Positions 17,109 through 25,198 of a stretch of DNA of 64,000 nucleotides are shown here, in pieces. The DNA is taken from positions 302,606 to 366,605 of the forward strand of contig NZ_JAHLQJ010000004.1 of the NCBI RefSeq assembly GCF_018919145.1. The letters are read 5' to 3'. A program made the translations under genes and the position numbers. A model generated the notes under the pieces. The model made no database searches. It worked only from the letters and a program-made list of their open reading frames with translations, and had not been told where the DNA came from. The DNA is from Paenibacillus brevis. GTDB taxonomy: Bacteria; Bacillota; Bacilli; Paenibacillales; Paenibacillaceae. Position 1 is the stretch's first letter. Each line of letters starts with the position of its first letter.

Positions 17109-18248
17109 TTAATCGGCATCCTCCAACGTCTCAAGTGTGGCCCGGAACCAAAACACGTTATAGGGATCCCACAGGGACAGGGCAAAATAGAGCGTCTTTC
17201 CATCCTCGGACAGGAAGCGGTCATTCATGAACGGGGCGTACAGCCCGGGATAATCCGATGCCGGAACGAGATCTACCGGATCGCTCCATGGCCCCCAAGG
17301 ACTTAGTCCTTCCCGGAGCACCACGCCCTGGCCTTCCCTCAGGTAAGTCATCAACCAGCGCTTCAGGCCGGGATTCCAGATGACCGACAACTCGCCGACA
17401 CTGTCGTCGACAACGGTCTCCGCTTTGCTCATGTCCGGACTCCAGACCGGCTCCCCTTGCGAATCAGCCCCGGCAAAGTACTCGTATTGGTTCAGCTCTT
17501 CCAGATGCTTCTCCTGAACCCGCATCAGTTGAACGCCGCCGAAGCGCCCGGACGGAATACTCCAGAAATAAATCGTTGCCTCGTCACCGTCTCCGACCGT
17601 GAACGGACTGACCTGGATAAATCCGCTGTCCCCCGGCCACTGAAGGCCGTCAACGACCGACCACGACTGTCCTTCATCTGTGGATTTGGCGACGCCGGCA
17701 TAATTGGCGTCCCACTTTCCGGGGTCGCCCCAATGATTGACCGACATAAAATACAAATACAACGCCCCGTTCGCGGAGAGCCCATGGGTAGGAATGATCG
17801 TCATCTCGTCATGGTCGATCTTTCTGGACGGAAGCAGCTCTTTGGCAAATCCGATCTCGTCGGCGATCATGCCGTCAAACGTTATACCGTCGGACGGGTC
17901 CCGGTCCGAGCTGTACGCCATCACGTTGGAGCGCCAGAAGCTGCCGCCCCCGCCGGTCATCCCTTCCGGCCTCTCCCCGAACGTATCCCCGAAGACGAAA
18001 TAAGTCTTCTCGTCCACCGTGAACATGGAGCCGAGATCCGTACCGTGCACCGCGAATTCGTCCGTCCTGTTCAAGGAGTCCTTTCCCGTCAGTTGGGCGA
18101 TCTTCTGAAGATCGGATGTGCCTTTCACCATGAACGTCTTGTTGCCGGCCGGTTCTGTCATCCGCTCTGCTTCAGTGGATCCGTTGCTGCAGGACGCAAT
18201 AATCAGAAGCGCAGCTGACAGAGCCATCAGTTGAAGACTTCGCCGCAT
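17109..18248 (-). CDS. DUF4185 (GH183-like) secreted lipoprotein, putative endo-acting glycanase
   Basis: A 379-residue protein with a lipoprotein signal (LLIIASC lipobox near residue 20) and a DUF4185 domain with five-bladed propeller-like motifs: YFVFGDTFG, FWRSNVMAYSSD, YFMSVNHWGDPGKW, STDEGQSW and a C-terminal ALSLWDPYNVFWFR. Characterised DUF4185 members form GH183, endo-D-arabinanases that cut mycobacterial arabinan. The membrane anchor places it outside the cell, where it could generate oligosaccharides for the importers. The ribosome site TAGGAGGAAC is well placed. It is transcribed alone, divergent from the AraC gene, with a LacI-like operator 66 bases upstream. Confidence 0.85.
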   Translation of the reverse strand: MRRSLQLMALSAALLIIASCSNGSTEAERMTEPAGNKTFMVKGTSDLQKIAQLTGKDSLNRTDEFAVHGTDLGSMFTVDEKTYFVFGDTFGERPEGMTGGGGSFWRSNVMAYSSDRDPSDGITFDGMIADEIGFAKELLPSRKIDHDEMTIIPTHGLSANGALYLYFMSVNHWGDPGKWDANYAGVAKSTDEGQSWSVVDGLQWPGDSGFIQVSPFTVGDGDEATIYFWSIPSGRFGGVQLMRVQEKHLEELNQYEYFAGADSQGEPVWSPDMSKAETVVDDSVGELSVIWNPGLKRWLMTYLREGQGVVLREGLSPWGPWSDPVDLVPASDYPGLYAPFMNDRFLSEDGKTLYFALSLWDPYNVFWFRATLETLEDAD

Positions 18249-18311
18249 ATCGATGTTCCTCCTAAGGAATATTCGGCTGCTCTTTCACCGTTACGACAAG
18301 CCATATTCATT

Positions 18312-18329
18312 TCTGCAATCGATTGCAGA
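18312..18329. promoter_or_regulatory. Perfect 18-bp dyad, LacI-like operator of DUF4185 gene
   Basis: TCTGCAATCGATTGCAGA is a perfect palindrome containing TGCAATCGATTGCA (18314-18327). It sits immediately downstream of a minus-strand TTGACA, so bound protein would cover the -10 region. The dyad and its flanks recur before yesM at about 8172-8206. Confidence 0.6.
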
Positions 18330-18425
18330 TTTGGCAATGTCAAGCCTCCTTTTGGAGGCGAGCCCCGTAGTTTTATTGTCCACATGCCATTTCCCCCTTT
18401 AAAGGTCAAGCTGATGATGATATCA

Positions 18426-18439
18426 TGAAAGCGATTACA
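18426..18439. promoter_or_regulatory. Catabolite-responsive element (cre)
   Basis: TGAAAGCGATTACA is an exact match to the cre consensus TGAAAnCGnTTnCA bound by CcpA. Its place between the divergent DUF4185 and AraC genes suggests glucose repression of one or both. Confidence 0.65.
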
Positions 18440-18623
18440 TTAAAAATTTTACATGATATCTGCTTATTGTTCTATGTTGGGATTTGTTATTTCTTATCCA
18501 ATCTTGCTTTTATGATGCTCTTGCATGAAGTTCAACCTTTATTCACCACTATTAATCTAGTATTTTTGAAAGGTAGAAGTAGACTTTTTGCTTCCATTCT
18601 TGCTATAAGGAGGAGTCAGGGAC

Positions 18624-19535
18624 ATGGACACAGATCTCACATCCGTCACGCTTCAGCATATGATGCACCGCCTGTCCCCAAATGTGCGGCGGGCCTGGAA
18701 TCATCGTGTCGATGAGATGCGCCTGGAGCCGCGGATTATTTTTGATTATGAACTGCTCTATGTGGAAAAGGGAGAGCTTACGATTCGGCTGGCAGAGGAG
18801 ACCATCGTCGCCGAACCCGGGTGCATTATTCTGTTCAAGCCGGGGAAGGAGCACGAGTTCTATAGCTCCAGAGGCGAATGCTGGATGCCCCATATCCATT
18901 TCGACGTGCTGTATTACGACGATTATGAACAAGTACCGATCAATTTCAAGAACCGCAATGATTGCAGCAAAGAAGAACTCGCGTGGCTCCGTCCGGATAT
19001 CCTGGGAGAGGTGTTCAAGTTCCCCGATGTGTTCCGGATCGGGAATCATGCTGAAGTCCACAAGACGCTGATGCAGATCATTCATGCTTACGAACGGCGT
19101 GATGCCGAATCTCCCCTCCTGCAAAAGTCGCTGGTGCTGCGGATTATTTACTTGCTCCTCAAAGGGATGAAAGCCAAGGAAAACGTCCATCTTGTTCAGC
19201 ATCAACGGGCAATGGAGCAAGCCGTAACGTACATGATGGAGCATTATAACGAGACGGTGCCGCTGGAGAGCTTGTCCAAAATCGCCTGCCTCAGCGTGTT
19301 CCACTTCTCCCGTGTCTTCAAACAGACATTCGACTTGACGCCGCATCAATTTCAGATCCGCTACCGGATCGAGAAATCGAAAGAGCTGATGATGTTCAAC
19401 CGCCTGTCGCTGTCCTCCATCGCCGAGAAGGTCGGGTACAGTAATGTCTACTCCTTCAGCAAGGCGTTCAAGCAGCTTGAAGGCGTATCGCCGCGGGAAT
19501 TTCTCCGTACCTATTCGCGGATCACGGAGAGCTAG
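18624..19535 (+). CDS. AraC family transcriptional regulator
   Basis: A 303-residue regulator. An N-terminal cupin-like sensor (residues 1-160, LEPRIIFDYELLYVEKGELTI is typical) precedes a C-terminal AraC double helix-turn-helix (about 200-298): LSKIACLSVFHFSRVFKQ and the signature GYSNVYSFSKAFKQ. AAGGAGGAG lies eight bases before the ATG. It is divergent from the DUF4185 gene at the edge of the glycan locus and so probably activates it in response to a sugar. It could also act on the importer operons. Confidence 0.93.
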   Translation: MDTDLTSVTLQHMMHRLSPNVRRAWNHRVDEMRLEPRIIFDYELLYVEKGELTIRLAEETIVAEPGCIILFKPGKEHEFYSSRGECWMPHIHFDVLYYDDYEQVPINFKNRNDCSKEELAWLRPDILGEVFKFPDVFRIGNHAEVHKTLMQIIHAYERRDAESPLLQKSLVLRIIYLLLKGMKAKENVHLVQHQRAMEQAVTYMMEHYNETVPLESLSKIACLSVFHFSRVFKQTFDLTPHQFQIRYRIEKSKELMMFNRLSLSSIAEKVGYSNVYSFSKAFKQLEGVSPREFLRTYSRITES

Positions 19536-19567
19536 CCGCAAGAAGAAATCCGATAAGAGGCGATTAC

Positions 19568-19606
19568 AAAAAAAAGACGGCCCCGAATATCGACCGGAGA
19601 CCGTCT
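19568..19606 (-). terminator. Rho-independent terminator of the YuzB-like gene
   Basis: On the minus strand, an AGACGG...CCGTCT stem-loop is followed by eight T. It lies between the convergent AraC and YuzB-like genes. Confidence 0.6.
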
Positions 19607-19690
19607 ACTTCCCGAAAGCTGCTTAACCGGCAGCTCGCGGGTTTATATTGCAATCCGAAGGCTAGTACGGGATAACCGTCTTCCTTCAGT

Positions 19691-19924
19691 CTACTCTTTA
19701 GGCTTCTTCACAAAAGGCGCCGCCTTCTCGATTACTTCATCCTCAGTCGGCGCACTGACATAGCGGCCATTAATATATACAAACGCTCTCTTGCCGCAAG
19801 GCCCGCAATACGATTTGCAGCCTACTTGAATCTCGGCATCGGGAGCCATCTTCTGAAGCTTGGGTACCATTGTCTTTAAGCGGATATGATTGCATTTGTC
19901 ACAGATCCGTATATCGTTAGCCAT
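19691..19924 (-). CDS. DUF1450 (YuzB-like) small cysteine protein
   Basis: A 77-residue protein of the DUF1450/YuzB family found across Bacillales. It has CDKCN near the N-terminus and GCKSYCGPCGKRAFVYING in the middle. The paired cysteines suggest a thioredoxin-like or metal/Fe-S binding fold, but I know of no assigned function. GAAGGGAA precedes the ATG. It sits 55 bases downstream of a HesB-like Fe-S protein gene on the same strand, which is a suggestive but unproven link to iron-sulphur metabolism. Confidence 0.88.
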   Translation of the reverse strand: MANDIRICDKCNHIRLKTMVPKLQKMAPDAEIQVGCKSYCGPCGKRAFVYINGRYVSAPTEDEVIEKAAPFVKKPKE

Positions 19925-19978
19925 ACTATTCCCTTCTTTATTCGGAGCTAAGCTGCCTTACCCGTGCGGGGTGTGATA

Positions 19979-20281
19979 TTAGTGGTCACCGTGATTGCCT
20001 TTGGAAGGATTCGTAATGACAAAGCCCTCTTCCGGAAAATACAGATAATCAATCTTAACGCCATCAAGCAACGGATCATTCCCATCCAGAATAACGTCAA
20101 TCTCCTTATCGGTAGGAATCACGGTGTCGCCTTCCTCCGGCTTCACCAGATCCATCCCGTAATGGGCATGATCACCATGTGCATGTGTAATAACAACCTT
20201 CAGAGCCAAGCCCTGATTCTCTTCCTTATCCAATTCCTTCTTTATGACTTTCGCCGCATTGCGGGTAATTTTTACTTTCAT
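19979..20281 (-). CDS. HesB/IscA-like protein (YneR family)
   Basis: About 100 residues. Matches the HesB-like, YneR-type proteins related to A-type Fe-S scaffold proteins: MKVKITRNAAKVIKKEL at the N-terminus, GMDLV in the core and a C-terminal VITNPS. The conserved C-terminal Cys-x-Cys of true IscA is absent; the tail here is GNHGDH, so carrier activity is doubtful. I start at the ATG at 20281 (GGAGTG seven bases upstream) rather than the GTG at 20290. Confidence 0.82.
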   Translation of the reverse strand: MKVKITRNAAKVIKKELDKEENQGLALKVVITHAHGDHAHYGMDLVKPEEGDTVIPTDKEIDVILDGNDPLLDGVKIDYLYFPEEGFVITNPSKGNHGDH

Positions 20282-20377
20282 TAAAATCACTCCATTCTCA
20301 ATATGACATCAATATTCCTATTGTAAAGAAACATTCGCGCCCGCGCAAGACATGGCCGATTATTACTAACACCCCTG

Positions 20378-20641
20378 CTAGGGATTGATGTCAATTCGTT
20401 GAACCCCGTCCCGATCCTTCTGCTCTGCCCGCCCGACAAACCAGTTCATTAGCAGCATCGTCACGGCAATATCATCAATCGGTATGAAGGGCAGGACATC
20501 CGGCAGAATCCAGTACAGAATGGCAGGTATGCCAAGAAGCAGCTTGTCCAGCAATGGAACTCTCGGCGAACGAAGAAGCCCTGGCAGCTTGCGGAAAACA
20601 TGTCCCCAGTGGCGCAAGGACCAAATTCTTGACCATTTCAT
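20378..20641 (-). CDS. DUF1232 (YkvA-like) small membrane protein
   Basis: An 87-residue protein with a single hydrophobic region and the DUF1232 core LLGIPAILYWILPDVLPFIP followed by IDDIAV. Such proteins are widespread, membrane-associated and of unknown function. AGGGAGGG precedes the ATG. Its strand matches the two small genes downstream, but 97 bases separate it from the HesB-like gene. Confidence 0.8.
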   Translation of the reverse strand: MKWSRIWSLRHWGHVFRKLPGLLRSPRVPLLDKLLLGIPAILYWILPDVLPFIPIDDIAVTMLLMNWFVGRAEQKDRDGVQRIDINP

Positions 20642-20756
20642 GGCGATCCCTCCCTATTAGTACAATACCCTAAAGCTCCGAGAATTAAATAAGATGAGTC
20701 TGAACTTAGTTCGACTTTATATTTACTTCAAACGTACCGCATATGCAAGAAGTTAC

Positions 20757-20790
20757 AAAAAAAGCGGGGCGCGCATCATAGCGGCCCCCG
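20757..20790 (-). terminator. Terminator of the TraX/M14 peptidase unit
   Basis: On the minus strand, GGGGGC...GCGCCCC is followed by seven T. The stem overlaps the last codons of the peptidase gene. Confidence 0.65.
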
Positions 20791-21726
20791 GATAAATTCA
20801 GCCAGCACTGGAGCAAGGCCCCGGTAGATCCCATCATACTGCTCCGGCGGAAGCGGGTTCACGCCTTCGCCGGCCTCGACCGTGTAGCCGGGCCGCCGGA
20901 ATTCATGGATGAACCAGTCCTTGTACCCGGCATCGCTGCCGGTCAGCTTGACGGACTGGTAACCATCCCCGGCCGCGGCCATCCTCGCGGCCAGTGGCTC
21001 TGACTCCCGCGGCTCGCAGTCGCGGTAGTTCCAGTAAATCTCCTTGCCCTGCGTGTGCAAGGAGAGCACCCGGCTGAAGCCCGCTTCGCGCGTCAGCCGG
21101 GCCAAGGCGGCCGCCTCCGGCTCGCAGAGCGGATGCGGCCCGCCGTAATCCTGGGGCGCCGGGCCTGCCACGCCCCGGCGCTCCCGCTCCAGTTCCCAGC
21201 CTGCCGGGAACTGGTCGTTAAGATCTACGCCGCGGATATTGGCCTTCCAGCGGCGGAAATCCCTGCTGCCGCCGTTCCACGCGGCGAGCTCCTCCGCCCA
21301 GGCACAGCCGGGCGGGATGCCGTCCTGCGCCAGGTCCGCGCCGTCCGGATTGGATAGCGGCACCGCCCACAGGGTTACGGCGTCCAATTCCGGCGCACCG
21401 CCTGCGAGTCTCCGGATGGCCAGCTCCTCTACATAACGAAGCAGAAGCGGTGCGGTAATCCATTCATTGGCATGGACAGCCGCATTCATATGGACCTGCT
21501 CCGCTCCTTTTCCAAGACGAACCACCCAAAGCGGCTCTCCCAGAACACTCTCTCCAAAAGCTTCAACGGTAAGAATATCGCTATATTTCTCCAGAAGCCG
21601 ATCCAGCTGAATGGAATACGCACGGCTGCGATATCCCTCCTGCTCCAGTCGAACAATGGATTCTCCCGGCCATTCCACGGACGAATCTCCCCGTATTTGC
21701 ACACATCCCCCTCCTTGATGCTCCAT
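20776..21726 (-). CDS. M14 family zinc carboxypeptidase, gamma-D-glutamyl-diamino acid peptidase-like
   Basis: A 316-residue metallopeptidase with the M14 zinc ligands H85 and E88 in HANEW, H224 in SLHTQG, and catalytic E284 in TVEAGEG. Such Bacillales enzymes hydrolyse gamma-D-Glu-diamino acid bonds in peptidoglycan peptides. No signal peptide is seen with this start, so cytoplasmic recycling of muropeptides is plausible. I use the ATG at 21726, which overlaps the TraX stop as TAATG (translational coupling). A longer frame to 21807 adds only TraX-shadow residues, though those happen to be hydrophobic. Confidence 0.88.
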   Translation of the reverse strand: MEHQGGGCVQIRGDSSVEWPGESIVRLEQEGYRSRAYSIQLDRLLEKYSDILTVEAFGESVLGEPLWVVRLGKGAEQVHMNAAVHANEWITAPLLLRYVEELAIRRLAGGAPELDAVTLWAVPLSNPDGADLAQDGIPPGCAWAEELAAWNGGSRDFRRWKANIRGVDLNDQFPAGWELERERRGVAGPAPQDYGGPHPLCEPEAAALARLTREAGFSRVLSLHTQGKEIYWNYRDCEPRESEPLAARMAAAGDGYQSVKLTGSDAGYKDWFIHEFRRPGYTVEAGEGVNPLPPEQYDGIYRGLAPVLAEFIRGPL

Positions 21727-22364
21727 TAAGGAGCCAAGATGCGCATTCCGTACACCACGAACATGAGAATATACAAGTGAGCCGGATAGAAGGAGCGCCA
21801 TAGCCATGCCGGAGCCCGGCTTGCCTCCACTTTACGCCAAAGCCCCCCTCCATAAGCAATCGGAAGCGTTATGACCAGGCTTGCCATCTGAATCAACCAG
21901 CCATAAGCCACAAGATAAATCAGATTGAGTCCTAAATGCATCAGCAGCAGCTGAGAAGAACGCGCATATTTGAATATAAGCACCAGAAGCAGTCCATATG
22001 CTCCATAATCGAAAGGAAGCACCTCCATTGCGAGGCAGCACAGAGCAATCAGCAGGGCCGAGAACGCGCCTGGCCTGATCCGTTCAAGCAGCTTCAAGAT
22101 CAGCAATGAGACCAGCAGCGTTGCCACCACATTCAGCCCGCCAGGCTTCAGCACCAGCTGATAGGGAATTTGCGAGATCACTGCAATCAAAGCTAACCTC
22201 AGCATATAATTCCGAAAGCTTGAGGTATGTCTGTAGCCTTGGACAAGCGCATAGGCATACAGGGGAAAAGCAAGCCTGCCGATGATCCGCCAGATCGCTT
22301 CATCCGGAAAAAACAGCAGGCCTGTATGATCAATCAGCATGGTGAGCATCGCAATCCATTGCAT
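21726..22364 (-). CDS. TraX family membrane protein
   Basis: A 212-residue polytopic membrane protein matching TraX/YjbJ-type acetylase-like proteins: MLIDHTGLLFFP at the N-terminus, GRLAFPLYAYALVQGY and many hydrophobic helices. TraX in F plasmids N-acetylates pilin, and Firmicute homologues have no settled role. AAAGGAG precedes the ATG. The downstream M14 peptidase starts inside its stop codon, so the pair forms an operon. The MITE-like repeat at 22388-22555 lies in its promoter region. Confidence 0.85.
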   Translation of the reverse strand: MQWIAMLTMLIDHTGLLFFPDEAIWRIIGRLAFPLYAYALVQGYRHTSSFRNYMLRLALIAVISQIPYQLVLKPGGLNVVATLLVSLLILKLLERIRPGAFSALLIALCCLAMEVLPFDYGAYGLLLVLIFKYARSSQLLLMHLGLNLIYLVAYGWLIQMASLVITLPIAYGGGLWRKVEASRAPAWLWRSFYPAHLYILMFVVYGMRILAP

Positions 22365-22387
22365 AGTTTTACTCCTTTTTAGATGTT

Positions 22388-22555
22388 GTTCAAAAAGTCA
22401 GCTTTTGATCACGAAGTGTTTCAGGTGGTTATTTCGATATCGAATCTTGCGTTCACCCTAGAACTCCGGTACTCATGTAGGGTCTACCTACACTCCGTTC
22501 CTCCTTCTTCGGGTTCTCGCAACCTTCTCGGTGCTGAAAACCTGACTTTTTGAAC
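22388..22555. repeat. Complete MITE-like element with terminal inverted repeats
   Basis: A 168-bp element. Its left end GTTCAAAAAGTCAGC and right end (minus strand GTTCAAAAAGTCAGG) are inverted repeats that continue imperfectly for about 25 bases. It has no ORF and matches the element at 1-193 across internal blocks. No clear target duplication flanks it. It sits between the divergent TraX and lipid kinase genes and could affect both. Confidence 0.75.
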
Positions 22556-22644
22556 TCTCAATTATAAAATAAAAATGATTCCATTCTAGCTCTATTATGA
22601 TTTACACTTGAACCAGAAGCGGCTACATAATTGGAGGAACCTGC

Positions 22645-23547
22645 ATGTATTTATTTGTGATTAATTCTAAATCAGGAAACGGAGGAGCCCGCCGGGTCTG
22701 GGACAAAATCCGGACCGTACTCCATGAGCGGAATATTCCTTATGAGTATACATTTACCCAAAGCGCAGAGGAAGCGCAAGCCTATCTCAAAGGGCAGCTG
22801 ATCAAGCGCGAGGACTGGCTGGCCGTCGGTGTGGTCGGCGGTGACGGAACGATCCATGGCTTGCTGCCGGCTATGCAGAATTCGGGCGTTCCGCTCGCGG
22901 TATTCCCGGCAGGATCAGGCAATGATACTGCCAGAGGCTTCAGCATCCCCAGGAACACGGAAGCGGCCCTAGATATCATGCTGAAAGGCCATGCCCGTTC
23001 GGCAGACTTGATCTCCATTGCCGGGCGCAACACATTGACAGCGCTGGCTGTCGGCTTCGATGCCGAAGTCGCAAATAACGTCAACAAAAGCTACTATAAG
23101 AAAATCTGCAACTGGCTTGGGATGGGAAGACTCGCCTATATTATCGGAATCTTTCATACTCTGATTTCCTTCCGTCCCGCCGCATTGACGGTGAGCTGTG
23201 ATGGAGAAGAGCATTCCTTCTCCTCCGCCTGGCTGGCCGCAGTCAACAATGTGACCACTTATGGCGGCGGGCTTGCCATTTGCCCCGAAGCAAGAACGGA
23301 TGACGGACTGCTAGATATATGTATTGTTCATGACTGCTCCCGGTTAAAGTTGCTGCTGCTGTTCCCAACCGTGCTTTTCGGCAAGCACACCAAGCTGTCC
23401 TTCGTGACGATGCTTCGCGGTCAAGAGATTACCGTCCACAGCAGCCTGCCAAGGCTTGCCTTGGGCGATGGGGAGCATATCGCATCTACTCCGCTCACCG
23501 CTTCCGCTCTCCCGGGTGCGATGAAGGTAATGACTCCTTCAATCTAA
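22645..23547 (+). CDS. Diacylglycerol/lipid kinase family protein (YegS/BmrU type)
   Basis: A 300-residue member of the DAGK_cat fold. The nucleotide-binding loop GVVGGDGTIHG lies at residues 62-72, and AVFPAGSGNDTARG follows. The family phosphorylates diacylglycerol or other lipids using ATP at the inner membrane face. Length and both motifs are complete. GGAGG precedes the ATG. It is a single-gene unit convergent with glutamate racemase, sharing the terminator at 23570-23608. Confidence 0.92.
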   Translation: MYLFVINSKSGNGGARRVWDKIRTVLHERNIPYEYTFTQSAEEAQAYLKGQLIKREDWLAVGVVGGDGTIHGLLPAMQNSGVPLAVFPAGSGNDTARGFSIPRNTEAALDIMLKGHARSADLISIAGRNTLTALAVGFDAEVANNVNKSYYKKICNWLGMGRLAYIIGIFHTLISFRPAALTVSCDGEEHSFSSAWLAAVNNVTTYGGGLAICPEARTDDGLLDICIVHDCSRLKLLLLFPTVLFGKHTKLSFVTMLRGQEITVHSSLPRLALGDGEHIASTPLTASALPGAMKVMTPSI

Positions 23548-23569
23548 TTAATTTCAGCAGCATATGTGC

Positions 23570-23608
23570 AAAAAACCTTTGGCAGAAGGCTCTGTCCAAA
23601 GGTTTTTT
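23570..23608. terminator. Bidirectional terminator
   Basis: Arms AAAAAACCTTTGG and CCAAAGGTTTTTT enclose a 13-base loop, with A- and T-runs on each side. It serves the convergent lipid kinase and racemase genes. Confidence 0.85.
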
Positions 23609-23612
23609 CGTA

Positions 23613-24431
23613 CTATCCGGTTGGGCTGGAAATCTGCCACACGATCGGGGTGAGCTCGATTTGCTTGCCCAGCCACCGCAAGGCAATTTGCCGGAACATT
23701 TCCGGGTCTCCGCTGCAAAAAAACTGGTGAACCGGCAGCTCGCTGCCACGGGCCAGCTTCCCCTTCTGATGGAGGACCGTGCTGATCTCCCTCGCCGTCT
23801 CATCGGCCGAGCTGATCAGCTTTACGGACGAGCCTATCACAGTCTGAATCACTGGTTTCAAGAAAGGATAATGCGTGCATCCCAGAATCAGACAATCCAT
23901 GGAATACTGCCTGATCTCCTTCAATGCATCCCGTACAACCTCAACGGCCTCAGGCGTCTCATAGAGCCCTTGCTCCACAAGCGGAACAAGGGTCGGGCAA
24001 GCCTCGCTGACAATTTCAAGAGTCGGATTCAGCTCCTTCAATGCCGATGAATATGCTCCGCTTCGTATCGTTCCCAGGGTGCCGATAACCCCGATCTTTC
24101 CCGTTTTGGTCGTGCTTATCGCAGCGCGCGCACCGGGATGGATCACACCAATCACCGGGATCGCCACCTTGGACTGAATATAGTCGAGTGCTGCCGCAGT
24201 AGCTGTGTTACAGGCAATCACAATCATTTTCGGATTAAATTGAATCAGAAAATCTACAATTTGCTCGGTAAACAGGCGTACTTCCTCTGCTGAACGAGGT
24301 CCATAAGGCGCACGCGCAGTGTCTCCAAAGTAAATAATTTTCTCTCTAGGAAGCTGTCTCATGACTTCCTTGACGACGGTAAGGCCTCCTACACCGGAGT
24401 CCAATATGGCAATGGCTTGCTGCACGAACAT
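23613..24431 (-). CDS. racE: Glutamate racemase
   Basis: Converts L- to D-glutamate for peptidoglycan. The 272-residue protein has all hallmarks: AILDSGVGG at the N-terminus, catalytic C74 in IACNTATAA, and the second catalytic cysteine C185 in LGCTHYP. I start at the ATG at 24431, with AAGGAAG six bases upstream. An in-frame start at 24458 lacks a site. Whether it corresponds to racE or murI nomenclature is not decidable here. Confidence 0.95.
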   Translation of the reverse strand: MFVQQAIAILDSGVGGLTVVKEVMRQLPREKIIYFGDTARAPYGPRSAEEVRLFTEQIVDFLIQFNPKMIVIACNTATAAALDYIQSKVAIPVIGVIHPGARAAISTTKTGKIGVIGTLGTIRSGAYSSALKELNPTLEIVSEACPTLVPLVEQGLYETPEAVEVVRDALKEIRQYSMDCLILGCTHYPFLKPVIQTVIGSSVKLISSADETAREISTVLHQKGKLARGSELPVHQFFCSGDPEMFRQIALRWLGKQIELTPIVWQISSPTG

Positions 24432-24561
24432 ACCGCTTCCTTCATTGAAAATTTGCATTCATTCCTTACATTATGTCAATCCCGCTCCAAGCGTACCTAA
24501 ATCTTAACCCAAATAGCGGTGAGGTACAACCATAAGCCCTATTTGGGAAAGTTTGCGCAGC

Positions 24562-24603
24562 GAAGAAGCCGGGACAGGTCGATGCGCCTGCCCCGGCTTC
24601 TTC
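24562..24603 (-). terminator. Hairpin terminator after the YtxH gene
   Basis: Arms GAAGAAGCCGGG...AGG and CCT...CCCGGCTTCTTC form a GC-rich stem just past the stop of the YtxH gene. The T-run is weak (ACTTTCCC), so efficiency is uncertain. Confidence 0.5.
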
Positions 24604-24615
24604 GGGAAACTTGCC

Positions 24616-25056
24616 TTACTCTTTATCCGTTTCTTCCTCGACTGCTGCTGCTTCGGCCTCGGTGCCAGCCTCTTCGGTTTGTCCGGACACCGTTTCTTCA
24701 GTCTGAGCAGCCTCATCGGCTTCCTCGGATGGTTCAACAGCCACTTCCAGAGCAAGCGGCTCTTCCTGAGCAGCTTCCTGCACTTCTTCGCTGCTCGCTG
24801 CCTTCGAAGCGCGCCAGGTCTGGAACTCATGGACCAAATCCTCAGCCTTTTCCTTCACTGCGCCGGCGATCTGTGTGCTTTGTTCTCCCACCTTGCCTGC
24901 TACTTCCTGAGTTTTCTCTCCGACTTGACGCGCCCCTTCCGCAAGATCCTTGCGAAGCTCACGGCCCGCTTTCGGTGCGAATAACAATGCAGTTACCGAG
25001 CCGACAATCGTACCGATCGCCGCTCCCCAAATCCAGCCCTTCTTCCCGTCACTCAC
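24616..25056 (-). CDS. YtxH-family protein
   Basis: A 146-residue protein with the YtxH N-terminal glycine-zipper membrane segment (GWIWGAAIGTIVGSVTALLFAPKAG) followed by amphipathic helices and an acidic C-terminal tail rich in Glu and Ala. In Bacilli the family is linked to general stress. The GTG start follows AAGGAGAG. It is followed by a hairpin. The acidic tail is long for the family, and its function is unknown. Confidence 0.88.
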   Translation of the reverse strand: MSDGKKGWIWGAAIGTIVGSVTALLFAPKAGRELRKDLAEGARQVGEKTQEVAGKVGEQSTQIAGAVKEKAEDLVHEFQTWRASKAASSEEVQEAAQEEPLALEVAVEPSEEADEAAQTEETVSGQTEEAGTEAEAAAVEEETDKE

Positions 25057-25198
25057 GTCTCATCTCTCCTTGTTCGGCCCTTTGCCCAGTACAGCTCCAG
25101 TTCAAGCAGATGCTTCTGTCCGGGCGAATGCCTATATCGATATTGTATTATAAGCAATGCGGGGTTGTCCCGACACACCTATGTAGAAAAAATAATGA

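Larger units (their letters stand above)
18249..18623. other. Divergent regulatory region between DUF4185 and AraC genes
   Basis: A 375-base gene-free stretch. On the minus strand a TTGACA box (18338-18343) is followed directly by the dyad at 18312-18329. A consensus cre lies at 18426-18439. The part nearest the AraC gene is A/T-rich and ends in a strong ribosome site. No convincing small ORF is seen. Confidence 0.6.

Noticed and set aside
19545..19575. GGCGATTACA near 19553 as a second cre
   Set aside because: Only half of the cre pattern is matched and it lies past the AraC stop codon.
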